64,000 bases of DNA from an uncultured Saprospirales bacterium (GTDB lineage Bacteria > Bacteroidota > Bacteroidia > Chitinophagales > JADIYW01). A model generated the notes under the pieces. The model worked only from the letters and a program-made list of their open reading frames with translations. It was not told where the DNA came from and did not search any database. Location: NCBI GenBank assembly GCA_938008535.1, contig CALLKF010000005.1:45805-109804 (forward strand), in the 5' to 3' direction. Positions 44,500 to 52,672 of the stretch are shown here, piece after piece. A program made the translations under genes and the position numbers. The number at the start of each line of letters is the position of its first letter. Positions within the stretch are counted from its first letter, which is position 1.

Positions 44500-45108
44500 A
44501 TGGCAAGATATACAGGACCTCGTACAAAAAAATCAAGAACATTCGGAGAAGCAATCTTCGGATATGATAAAGCATTTGAAAAACGCAAATATGCTCCAGG
44601 TCAACACGGAAATTCTCGTAAAAAAGGAAAAGTATCTGAGTATGCAATTCAGTTAAAAGAAAAACAAAAAGCAAAATATACTTACGGTGTTCTAGAAAGA
44701 CAATTTTACAAAACTTTCGAAGAAGCTTCTCGTAAACATGGTGTAAAAGGTGAAAACTTATTACGTTTATTAGAGCAACGTTTAGACAATACTGTTTACC
44801 GTTTAGGTTTCGCACCAACTCGTAGTGCAGCTCGTCAATTAGTAAGTCACAAACATATTACTGTAAACGGAAGAATTTTAAATATTCCATCTTGTACTAT
44901 TAAAGTAGGTGACATTGTAAGTATCCGTGAAAAATCTAAAAACTTAGATGTTGTTCAAGATACATTGAAATCAAACAGTGTAAAAAGATACGGCTGGTTA
45001 GAATTGAATACAGAGAAATTAGAAGGAAAATATCTTGAAATTCCAAACAGAGAACAAATTCCTGAAAATATCAAAGAACAATTGATCGTCGAACTTTATT
45101 CTAAATAA
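44500..45108 (+). CDS. rpsD: 30S ribosomal protein S4 (zinc-free form)
   Basis: Assembly-initiator protein of the 30S body. 202 residues. ARYTGPRTKKSRTFGEAIFGYDKAFEKRKYAPGQHG lacks the Cys cluster of zinc forms. S4 RNA-binding segment is RLDNTVYRLGFAPTRSAARQLVSHKHITVNG. A heptamer array directly precedes the start codon. 68 nt to rpoA. Confidence 0.98.
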   Translation: MARYTGPRTKKSRTFGEAIFGYDKAFEKRKYAPGQHGNSRKKGKVSEYAIQLKEKQKAKYTYGVLERQFYKTFEEASRKHGVKGENLLRLLEQRLDNTVYRLGFAPTRSAARQLVSHKHITVNGRILNIPSCTIKVGDIVSIREKSKNLDVVQDTLKSNSVKRYGWLELNTEKLEGKYLEIPNREQIPENIKEQLIVELYSK

Positions 45109-45176
45109 TAATTTTTTTTGAAGCGAAGTCCTTTAATGGATATTCAGAATTAACCTTTAAAAATAAATAACTAATT

Positions 45177-46172
45177 ATGGCAATTTTATCATTTCAGAAA
45201 CCAGACAAAATTCTTCTACAGAAAGCAACCGACTTTGAAGGTACATTCGAATTCGCACCGCTAGAACCTGGTTTTGGAAACACAATCGGTAATGCACTTC
45301 GCCGTGTGTTATTATCTTCTTTGGAAGGTTATGCAATCACTGCAATCAAAATTGCTGGTGTTAATCACGAATTTTCTACCATCAAAGGCGTTATCGAAGA
45401 CGTTACAGAAATGGTGTTAAATATCAAACAAGTTCGTTTGAAAAGAGTATTACAAGATGTGGATGCTGGATTTGAAAAAATCTATATTTCTTTAAAAGGT
45501 AAAGATCAATTTACTGCTGGTGATATCGAAGCACACACCAATGTTTTTGCTGTTACAAATCCTGATTTAGTGATTTGCAATATGGAAAAAAATGTGCATT
45601 TAGAATTGGAAATTTCTATCGGAAAAGGTCGTGGTTATGTAGCTGCAGAAGAGCACTATGTAGATAGCTCAATCGTTGGTTTAATTCCAGTAGATTCTAT
45701 CTATACACCAATTAAAAATGTACGTTATAAAATCGAAAATACGCGTGTTGAACAACGTACGGATTTTGAAAAATTAATTATTGATGTAAAAACAGACGGC
45801 ACTATTCATCCTGAAGATGCTGTGAAAGAAGCTGCAAAAATATTAATTCAACATTTAATGTTGGTATCTGATGAAAATATCACATTCAATTCTGAAGAAA
45901 AAGGTCAAGAAGAAGTAGTAGATGAACACATCTTACATATGCGCAAAATCTTGAAAACACCTTTGGAAGATTTAGATTTGTCAGTTCGTGCATACAACTG
46001 TTTAAAAGCAGCAAAAATTAATTCATTATCAGAATTAGTGCAGTACGATACGAACGAATTATTAAAATTCAGAAACTTCGGACGCAAATCTTTAGTAGAG
46101 ATCGAAGAACTGATCATCGAAAAAGGAATGCACTTTGGTATGGACTTATCAAAATTTAAATTAGAAGACTAA
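45177..46172 (+). CDS. rpoA: RNA polymerase alpha subunit
   Basis: Assembly platform of RNA polymerase. 331 residues. Dimerisation domain: FEFAPLEPGFGNTIGNALRRVLLSSLEGYAI; insert domain in the middle; C-terminal domain (from about residue 250) with LDLSVRAYNCLKAAKINSLSELVQ and LLKFRNFGRKSLVEIEELI, which binds UP elements and activators. Confidence 0.98.
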   Translation: MAILSFQKPDKILLQKATDFEGTFEFAPLEPGFGNTIGNALRRVLLSSLEGYAITAIKIAGVNHEFSTIKGVIEDVTEMVLNIKQVRLKRVLQDVDAGFEKIYISLKGKDQFTAGDIEAHTNVFAVTNPDLVICNMEKNVHLELEISIGKGRGYVAAEEHYVDSSIVGLIPVDSIYTPIKNVRYKIENTRVEQRTDFEKLIIDVKTDGTIHPEDAVKEAAKILIQHLMLVSDENITFNSEEKGQEEVVDEHILHMRKILKTPLEDLDLSVRAYNCLKAAKINSLSELVQYDTNELLKFRNFGRKSLVEIEELIIEKGMHFGMDLSKFKLED

Positions 46173-46209
46173 AATTATAAATGAGTAGAATAGCGTAATA
46201 GATAAAATC

Positions 46210-46237
46210 TTATTACTTATTACTTACTACTTAATAC
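46210..46237. repeat. Heptanucleotide repeat between rpoA and rplQ
   Basis: Four units of period 7: TTATTAC, TTATTAC, TTACTAC, TTAATAC, ending 7 nt before the rplQ ATG. Confidence 0.88.
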
Positions 46238-46244
46238 TAATAAA

Positions 46245-46781
46245 ATGAGACACGGAAATAAAATAAATCATTTAGGTAGAAAAACTGGACATCGTGCCGC
46301 GTTGTTAAAAAACTTAGCAGTAGCTTTGTTTACACACAAACGCATTGAAACTACCTTAGCAAAAGCAAAAGAATTACGTGGTTATGTTGAACCATTAATT
46401 ACAAAAGCAAAAAGCAATACTACACACTCACGTCGTGATGCATTCTCTTACTTGCAAGATAAATTTGCAGCGAAAGAATTGTTTGATGTAGTTGCTCCAA
46501 AAGTTGGCGATCGTCCTGGTGGTTATACTCGAATTGTACGTTTAGGTCAACGTCAAGGTGATGCAGCAGAAATGTCAATGATTGAGTTAGTTGACTTCAA
46601 CGAAGTTTACAAACCAAAAGCAGCAGTTGCAGCAGAACCGAAAAAGAAAACACGTCGTGCAGGTTCAGCGAAAAAAGCAGAAACTACAGAAGTATTAGAA
46701 GAAAAAGCAGCAGAAGTAGAAGAAGTGAAAGATACGGTAGAAGAAGTAACTCCAACAGCAGAAGAAAAAACAGAAGAATAA
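46245..46781 (+). CDS. rplQ: 50S ribosomal protein L17 with acidic/Lys-Ala-rich extension
   Basis: Large-subunit protein near the tunnel exit. Core residues 1 to about 120 with MRHGNKINHLGRKTGHRAALLKNLA and GDRPGGYTRIVRLGQRQGDAAEMSMIELV. After about residue 125 a low-complexity tail rich in Ala, Lys, Glu (VAAEPKKKTRRAGSAKKAE and onward) brings it to 178 residues. Such tails are common in Bacteroidota L17. Last gene of the superoperon. Confidence 0.97.
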   Translation: MRHGNKINHLGRKTGHRAALLKNLAVALFTHKRIETTLAKAKELRGYVEPLITKAKSNTTHSRRDAFSYLQDKFAAKELFDVVAPKVGDRPGGYTRIVRLGQRQGDAAEMSMIELVDFNEVYKPKAAVAAEPKKKTRRAGSAKKAETTEVLEEKAAEVEEVKDTVEEVTPTAEEKTEE

Positions 46782-46807
46782 TAAGAAATGATTTTTTCAA
46801 CACATAC

Positions 46808-46841
46808 AAAAGGTTCGCATTATTGCGAACCTTTTTTTTTA
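46808..46841 (+). terminator. Terminator of the ribosomal superoperon
   Basis: AAAAGGTTCGCA pairs with TGCGAACCTTTT across a TTAT loop, followed by a run of T. Strong intrinsic terminator 27 nt after rplQ. Confidence 0.9.
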
Positions 46842-46860
46842 TTTTTGACAAACCAAAACT

Positions 46861-46879
46861 GCGCCTTTTTGCGCCTTAG
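46861..46879. repeat. Short direct repeat (GCGCCTT twice)
   Basis: GCGCCTT occurs at 46861 and 46871 just upstream of carA. It may be another member of the short gene-border repeats. Confidence 0.4.
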
Positions 46880-46896
46880 TTAGAAATTAATCTATC

Positions 46897-47985
46897 ATGC
46901 CAAATACAACAGCAATTTTACTACTTCAAGACGGAACCACTTTCACAGGACAAGCATGTGGAAAAATTGGAACTGCAACAGGCGAAATCTGTTTCAATAC
47001 TTCGATGACTGGCTATCAGGAATTATTTACGGATCCAAGTTACTTTGGACAACTGTTAATTTCTACGAATGTGCATGTTGGAAATTATGGAATTAAAGAA
47101 AGTGAAAGTGAATCGAAAAAAATACAAATTGCCGGTTTAATTTGCAGAGAATATACCAATCAATATTCGCGCAAGCAAGCTGATAGTTCTATCGAAGATT
47201 ATTTTATTCAAAATAATTTAGTTGGAATTACTGGAATAGATACGCGTGCAGTGGTGCGCCATGTGCGCGAAAAAGGTGCGATGAATGCTATCGTTTCATC
47301 AGAAAATATAGATATAGCAGCATTAACAAAACAGCTTAATACTGTTCCAAATATGGAAGGGTTGGAGCTGTCTTCAAAAGTAACTACCGACACAACGTAT
47401 ACCATTGGCGAAGCAGATGCAAAATATAAAATTGCTGCATTGGATTTTGGAATCAAAAAAAATATTTTAAGAAATTTTGTCTCAAGAGATTGTTTTATAA
47501 AAGTATTTCCAGCAAAAACAACCTTTGCTGAAATGCAGGATTTTAATGCAAATGGTTATTTTATTTCTAACGGACCAGGCGATCCAGCTACGATGGATTA
47601 TGCAGTAGAAACGGTGAAACAGATTTTAGCAGTAGACAAACCATTGTTCGGCATTTGTTTAGGCAACCAGATTTTAGCAAGAGCGGTTGGAATTCCTACC
47701 TATAAATTACATCACGGACATCGCGGCGGCAACCATCCAGTAAAAAATTTAAAAACGGGTAAGTGCGAGATCACTACACAAAACCACGGTTTTGCAGTTG
47801 ATATGGAAGCACTTAAAAATTCAGAAAAAGCAGTACTCACACACATCAACTTAAATGATAATTCTGTAGAAGGCTTAGAAATCATAGGTAAAAAAGCATT
47901 CTCTGTGCAATACCATCCGGAAGCCGCACCAGGTCCGCACGACTCAAGATATTTGTTTGATGAGTTTATAAAAATGATGGAATAA
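46897..47985 (+). CDS. carA: Carbamoyl-phosphate synthase small subunit
   Basis: Glutaminase subunit that feeds ammonia to CarB for pyrimidine and arginine synthesis. 362 residues. N-terminal domain includes FNTSMTGYQELFTDPSYFGQ; the class I amidotransferase domain has YFISNGPGDPATMDYAV, nucleophile Cys in LFGICLGNQILARAVG and catalytic His/Glu in VQYHPEAAPGPHDSRYLFDEF. carB is not in the window. Confidence 0.96.
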   Translation: MPNTTAILLLQDGTTFTGQACGKIGTATGEICFNTSMTGYQELFTDPSYFGQLLISTNVHVGNYGIKESESESKKIQIAGLICREYTNQYSRKQADSSIEDYFIQNNLVGITGIDTRAVVRHVREKGAMNAIVSSENIDIAALTKQLNTVPNMEGLELSSKVTTDTTYTIGEADAKYKIAALDFGIKKNILRNFVSRDCFIKVFPAKTTFAEMQDFNANGYFISNGPGDPATMDYAVETVKQILAVDKPLFGICLGNQILARAVGIPTYKLHHGHRGGNHPVKNLKTGKCEITTQNHGFAVDMEALKNSEKAVLTHINLNDNSVEGLEIIGKKAFSVQYHPEAAPGPHDSRYLFDEFIKMME

Positions 47986-47989
47986 ATAA

Positions 47990-47997
47990 TATATTTG
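47990..47997 (+). promoter_or_regulatory. -7 promoter element (TATATTTG)
   Basis: TAnnTTTG match 14 nt before the ATG at 48012; leader about 8 nt. Confidence 0.55.
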
Positions 47998-48011
47998 CCT
48001 CTTTTTTAATC

Positions 48012-48674
48012 ATGCCAAACAGATATTACGTTATACAAAGTGGTCACCAGTTTGGGCCATTTTCCATTGTTGAATTAACTAAATTAAAATTTCAAAATGA
48101 GAATTTAATTTGGGTAAATGGCATGTCCGATTGGATTCCAGTTTCAAACATGGAAGACGTTTACAATAAAATTGAAACTGCAAAAAATGATTTAGCAGAA
48201 CTCAATACTCGACTTCAAAACACCAAACAAAATAATACCAATAACCACGAAGCCATTTTAAGCGGCGCAAAAGATGTGACTTTTTCTGGCTATAAAATGG
48301 CATCACCAGCACGAAGATTAGCAGCTTGTTTATTGCATTGGTTTATTGCACTTGTTCTTGTAATCATCTTTTTTCCAAAGGCAAGTGGTGGAACTTCGCT
48401 ATTTATCATGTGCGTCTTTTCTGCTATTTCCTATTATTTTTGGAGTGGAAATATTGGACATAAAATTCTAAAATTAAAAGTAATAAAAGCAGATACCGAA
48501 GCAGATTGTAAAAATCCTGTGATAGGTTTTTTTCGTGAACCAATAAAACTGATTTGTTGCTGGTTAATTATTCCAAATATTTGGTTGTTTTTTGATGAGA
48601 AAAAACAAAACTTATACGACAAAATATTTAACACTATCGTTATTGAAAAAGTAAAAGGCAATCAACCAAACTAA
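48012..48674 (+). CDS. GYF_2 and RDD domain membrane protein
   Basis: 220 residues. N-terminal GYF_2-type domain (YYVIQSGHQFGPFSIVELTKLKF then IWVNGMSDWIPVSNM), a short coiled linker, then an RDD-family membrane domain (PARRLAACLLHWFIALVLVIIFF; ISYYFWSGNIGHKILKLKV; FFREPIKLICCWLIIP). The 'RD.D' family has been linked to ion transport in some bacteria, but here only the domain is known. The stop overlaps the start of the next gene (TAATG). Confidence 0.85.
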   Translation: MPNRYYVIQSGHQFGPFSIVELTKLKFQNENLIWVNGMSDWIPVSNMEDVYNKIETAKNDLAELNTRLQNTKQNNTNNHEAILSGAKDVTFSGYKMASPARRLAACLLHWFIALVLVIIFFPKASGGTSLFIMCVFSAISYYFWSGNIGHKILKLKVIKADTEADCKNPVIGFFREPIKLICCWLIIPNIWLFFDEKKQNLYDKIFNTIVIEKVKGNQPN

Positions 48675-49318
48675 TGGCAAAAATAGGAATTATACAAGTT
48701 AAATATGCTAGCGATACAGTTGCTGATAAATGTCCGATTTGCAATAAATTAAGTGAGTTGGAAATTGCATTGTATCAAGGTGCGTTTGTCATCGGATTTC
48801 CACTTTTTCCTACATCTAAAAAAAGTGAAATTACTTGCACTACATGTAAGAATAGTATTCCATTTCGCAATGCGCCAAATTTCGCCATTGATAAATATGA
48901 CACGATGGTTACTACAAAAAAACCATCGATTTGGATTTATACTTTTTCTTATTTTATCGTAGTTATGATGATTTGGGTTTCTATTCAAACAAGTGTAGAT
49001 AATGGTAAATTCAAAAAATATATTGACGACCCGAAAATTGGTGATGTCTATGAAACTAAAACAAAAAAACCGAGTTTGCTTGGCGACAAAAGCTACTATT
49101 CATTTATGAAAATTGTATCTGTAAATAATAGCAGGATAGGATTTAAACTATGCTTATTTGAAGCAACTGCTGGTAAAATAAGTGAAATAAAGAATAAACC
49201 AGAAGACGAAAAATGGTCGGATGAAGTAGTATATTATACTAAAGAAGAATTAAAACAAAATGTTGCATCGATGAGTAATTTAGACCAAAAATTTGTGATT
49301 GATGATATTGAACGATAA
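48674..49318 (+). CDS. Zinc-ribbon membrane protein of unknown function
   Basis: 214 residues. An N-terminal zinc ribbon (CPIC at about 20-23 and CTTC at about 56-59) and a single transmembrane helix near residues 92-108 (WIYTFSYFIVVMMIWVSI), followed by a beta-rich extracytoplasmic part. Translationally coupled to the upstream GYF/RDD protein by a one-base overlap. The pair probably acts together; role unknown. Confidence 0.75.
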   Translation: MAKIGIIQVKYASDTVADKCPICNKLSELEIALYQGAFVIGFPLFPTSKKSEITCTTCKNSIPFRNAPNFAIDKYDTMVTTKKPSIWIYTFSYFIVVMMIWVSIQTSVDNGKFKKYIDDPKIGDVYETKTKKPSLLGDKSYYSFMKIVSVNNSRIGFKLCLFEATAGKISEIKNKPEDEKWSDEVVYYTKEELKQNVASMSNLDQKFVIDDIER

Positions 49319-49433
49319 ATTATTCTCAGATTTTTTGCAACATATATTGGTAAAATTAAAAAGATGTATATCTTTACAAGAGTTACATTTTCAATTTAAA
49401 ATTTCATTTCAAACACTTTCAAAAATTTAAATT

Positions 49434-49922
49434 ATGCGTAAAACCATTGTACTTTCTATTTTTATTTTTGTAGCAACTGTCTTTTGCAGTAAAGCACAAA
49501 CACTAACCACTAAATCATTTTTTAAAACAAATGATAACAGCACTTCTTTTGATTTTAAGACTGCAAGTGCTAGCATTTTAACCAAAGAAAATGCATTGAT
49601 GAATAGTTATAATTATGGTTCAGGCACTAAGAGCAAAGCTTATCTTGAACAAAAAGTAAAAAAATATCATAAAATGAAAATTGCCGGTATCGTGTTAGCA
49701 TCATTAGGTGGTGCTGCTTTGGCTGGAACTATAGCTGGCAGTATTGTATTAGGACGACGCGTAAATTTAAATGAAGACGATGGAACAAGCTTTCTTAGAA
49801 CTTATGGCATGGCTGTTGGTGGCACATTTCTAACGGCTGCTTTGCTTGGTCCAGGAATTCCATTAGCAATCATTGGAAGCAAAAAAGAAAAAAGATACAA
49901 AGCGCAATTAGCGCAAAAATAA
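49434..49922 (+). CDS. Small secreted/membrane protein, first of a related pair
   Basis: 162 residues. Signal peptide 1-21 (VFCSKAQ). Mature part has SFDFKTASASILTKENALMNSYNYGSGTKSKAYLEQK, then two transmembrane segments (IAGIVLASLGGAALAGTIAGSIVLG; YGMAVGGTFLTAALLGPGIPLAII) and a basic KKEKRYKAQLAQK tail. It shares this layout with the gene at 50040, so they look like diverged duplicates. Function unknown. Confidence 0.75.
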   Translation: MRKTIVLSIFIFVATVFCSKAQTLTTKSFFKTNDNSTSFDFKTASASILTKENALMNSYNYGSGTKSKAYLEQKVKKYHKMKIAGIVLASLGGAALAGTIAGSIVLGRRVNLNEDDGTSFLRTYGMAVGGTFLTAALLGPGIPLAIIGSKKEKRYKAQLAQK

Positions 49923-49940
49923 TTGAGTTTATCATAAAAT

Positions 49941-49976
49941 AAAAAAGTGCGAAATTGATTTTTCGCACTTTTTTAT
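49941..49976 (+). terminator. Rho-independent terminator
   Basis: AAAAAAGTGCGAAA pairs with TTTCGCACTTTTTT through a short loop, with a T run. It separates the two related small genes. Confidence 0.85.
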
Positions 49977-50039
49977 TTTAAATGATTTTGGAATTAATTT
50001 TATCTTTTTTTTGTATAATTTTATTATAAACTATAAACT

Positions 50040-50549
50040 ATGAAAACTACAATAACAATAACAATTGTTTGTCTTATCTTATTTAGTACGAACTATAGTA
50101 ATGCACAAATTACTACAAACGCATTGCGAAGCAATGAACAAAATAAGTTTGATTTCACGAAAGCGAATACTGCATATCTTACTGCAAGCAACTATGTTTA
50201 TAATTTAAACTCAAGTGCTTACAGCAGTGCAAAGTATAGCTCTTCAAGCAATTTTGTTGAGTCAGTATTATTGGAAATATTTGGTATTTACCTTGGGTTT
50301 GGATTACTTGGTGCTACTTCACTATCTACAATAATATCTGCTGCAGTAATTTCACAAAAACAACATGTTAAAAATAAAAATGCAAAAATTATTGGATTAT
50401 CAGTAACTGGTGCTGTTACAGGTGCTGTACTTATTGCAGTTCCAACAGCACTTACTTTGAGAGACAAAAAAGAAAAAGAAAAAAAAAGCATTAAGATTAA
50501 AACAGCAACAAAACAAATTCTAATTTGGCTTTATTGTTCGAACCAATAA
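50040..50549 (+). CDS. Small secreted/membrane protein, second of a related pair
   Basis: 169 residues. Signal peptide 1-22 (STNYSNAQ), then KFDFTKANTAYLTASNYVYNLNSSAYSS, a transmembrane segment (EIFGIYLGFGLLGATSLSTII), a second (IIGLSVTGAVTGAVLIAVPTAL), then RDKKEKEKK. Same layout as the gene at 49434. Its last 30 nt overlap antisense the end of the histidine kinase gene. Confidence 0.7.
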   Translation: MKTTITITIVCLILFSTNYSNAQITTNALRSNEQNKFDFTKANTAYLTASNYVYNLNSSAYSSAKYSSSSNFVESVLLEIFGIYLGFGLLGATSLSTIISAAVISQKQHVKNKNAKIIGLSVTGAVTGAVLIAVPTALTLRDKKEKEKKSIKIKTATKQILIWLYCSNQ

Positions 50550-52595
50550 ATTATACAAATCATCCATTTCAAATGGTTTTGGCAAATACGTATCAAAACC
50601 AAATTCAATAAATTCATCATCGCCATTCGTAATTAAACTGGCTGTGCTGGCAACCACAATTAAATTTTTTGTTTTCTTGTTTTTCCTAATTTCAGATAAT
50701 GCTTCAAAGCCATTCATTTCAGGTATATCTAAATCCATGATCACTAAATCAATTTTATTTTTATTGCAACAGTCCACTGCAATCAAACCATTTTCAGCTT
50801 CTAAAATATTCAGATTCTTATTGTAAAATAATAAGGTTTGTTTCAGAATAAAACGATTGTCTTCCAAATCATCTACAATTAAAATTGTTTTGTTAGCTAA
50901 GAAAGAAGTATCTTTTTTTACAACGTTTTCGTCCACATTTTTTTGCATTGCAGCTTTTTCAAAAGGCAACTGAATAACAAAAGTGGTGCCTTCATTTATT
51001 TTGCTTTTTATGACAATGGTTCCATCCAACATTTCTACTAATTTTTTTGAAATTGCCAAACCCAAACCAGTGCCTTTGTATTTTTTCTGCACTTTAGTTC
51101 GCACTTGTTCATACTGATCAAAAATAGTAGCGAGTTTATCTTTTGGAATTCCAATACCTGTATCGCGCACAATAATTTCGAGTTTGTTTTTTGATTTTAA
51201 TTTCGCTTCAAAATGAATGCTGCCTTTTGCAGTAAATTTGGTGGAATTGCTAATTAAATTGGTAATAATTTGCGTCAATCGCAATGGATCTGAATGAATT
51301 AAAAAGTTGATTTTCTCATCAATTTTATACGTTAAAGCCAGGTGTTTGTCTTTTGCTGGCTGTTCCATGGTAGTGAAAATATTATCAAACACTTCGTGTA
51401 AATCCGTAGGTTCCATTTCAATTTCCAACCTTCCAGCTTCAATCTTCGAGATGTCTAAAATGTCATTAATAATACCTAATAAATTTTCTCCTGAACGTTT
51501 TAATGTTTGCAAATATTTTTCGTGTTCTTTTTTAGGTGCATCATTTAACATCAATGAAGTAGTACCTAAAATAATATTCATTGGCGTACGAATTTCATGG
51601 CTAATGGTAGCAATAAACAAACTCTTTGCACTCGCAGATTCTTCTGCAATAATGCGTTCGCGTTTGGCATCAGCCAAGCCAATTTTTGCTTGTAAAATAT
51701 TATTTGCATCAGAAAATCCTCTTTCTAATAATTCAATTTTTCGCTCATAAAATTTAACGCTGTATAGGTATGCTTTCTCAAAATCTTTTTTTGCATAATA
51801 GAGTTTGTATAAATATTCTAAAATAACAGCACGTGTTGTTTCAAAACCTTCTTCTTGTGATTGTTTTTCAGCTGATTTTAATAATTCTTCAGCTTTTTCA
51901 TAGTTGCCAATGTCAAACTGCATAATTCCATAACTCTTCGTAATGTCTAAATGAAATGCATTATTATTCAATCTAGAATATTCCATTCCTTCAATAAATA
52001 ATGCTTCAGCTTGTTCAAATTTTTTCATCTTTCTACACAAGATGGCAAAGCTAACTTTAGCACGTAATCTAATTAATGGTGTATTAATTCGTTTCTCTTT
52101 TTCCAGGGCACTTAATAAATATCTTTCAGCGTTTACAAAATCATCTTGCCAGTTGTAAGCATTACCTAACAATAATTCAAACTCTACAATTTGAGTCATG
52201 TTGCCAGTTCTGGTTGATAGTGAAAGTCCTTCCTGAAATAAATCTATTGCTTTTTTAAATTGCCAAATACCTAATTGTAATCCACCAATTTTTCTGTAAG
52301 AAGCTAGTAATAAATCCACTTTATTATTCTCAGAATATATAGTATTTGCTTTTTGTAAGTATTCAAATGATTGTTGATATTCTTTTAATTCGTAATAAAT
52401 ATCACCAACGTCTTCGTATAATTTTGCGCATTCTAAGCAATCAACTTCATCTTGTTTTAGTTTAATAATTTCCAGATACGATTCAATTGCTTTTACATAT
52501 TCTTTATTCGATTTTAAAATCGCAGCTTTTTCATACATCAATTCAAATTGAGAAATCTGCAAATTTGATACATTATTTTTAGTGTTTACGGTCAT
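50520..52595 (-). CDS. TPR hybrid histidine kinase (cytosolic)
   Basis: 691 residues with no signal peptide or transmembrane helix. TPR repeats span about residues 15-300 (for example LYEDVGDIYYELKEYQQSFEYLQKAN and YRKIGGLQLGIWQFKKAIDLFQEG). A coiled linker leads to HisKA with His in FIATISHEIRTPMN, HATPase with NLISNSTKFT, DTGIGIPKDKL, and GTGLGLAISKKL, and a C-terminal receiver with VDDLEDNR and phospho-Asp in LVIMDLDIPEMNG. It lies divergent to a LytTR regulator, so the two may form an unlinked-strand regulatory pair. Confidence 0.92.
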   Translation of the reverse strand: MTVNTKNNVSNLQISQFELMYEKAAILKSNKEYVKAIESYLEIIKLKQDEVDCLECAKLYEDVGDIYYELKEYQQSFEYLQKANTIYSENNKVDLLLASYRKIGGLQLGIWQFKKAIDLFQEGLSLSTRTGNMTQIVEFELLLGNAYNWQDDFVNAERYLLSALEKEKRINTPLIRLRAKVSFAILCRKMKKFEQAEALFIEGMEYSRLNNNAFHLDITKSYGIMQFDIGNYEKAEELLKSAEKQSQEEGFETTRAVILEYLYKLYYAKKDFEKAYLYSVKFYERKIELLERGFSDANNILQAKIGLADAKRERIIAEESASAKSLFIATISHEIRTPMNIILGTTSLMLNDAPKKEHEKYLQTLKRSGENLLGIINDILDISKIEAGRLEIEMEPTDLHEVFDNIFTTMEQPAKDKHLALTYKIDEKINFLIHSDPLRLTQIITNLISNSTKFTAKGSIHFEAKLKSKNKLEIIVRDTGIGIPKDKLATIFDQYEQVRTKVQKKYKGTGLGLAISKKLVEMLDGTIVIKSKINEGTTFVIQLPFEKAAMQKNVDENVVKKDTSFLANKTILIVDDLEDNRFILKQTLLFYNKNLNILEAENGLIAVDCCNKNKIDLVIMDLDIPEMNGFEALSEIRKNKKTKNLIVVASTASLITNGDDEFIEFGFDTYLPKPFEMDDLYNLLVRTIKPN

Positions 52596-52672
52596 TTCCT
52601 GTTAGCAAGATTAATAGTAAAAGTTATTAAAATTAAACATAATTTGTCTAAATTTAGTGCACGCAACAAATT

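Noticed and set aside
44483..44818. Minus-strand 111-residue frame opposite rpsD
   Set aside because: Leu/Phe-rich antisense shadow of a ribosomal gene.
48674..49318. Part of a type II toxin-antitoxin pair with the GYF/RDD gene
   Set aside because: Both are membrane proteins of more than 200 residues with zinc-ribbon or RDD domains; nothing resembles a toxin or antitoxin.
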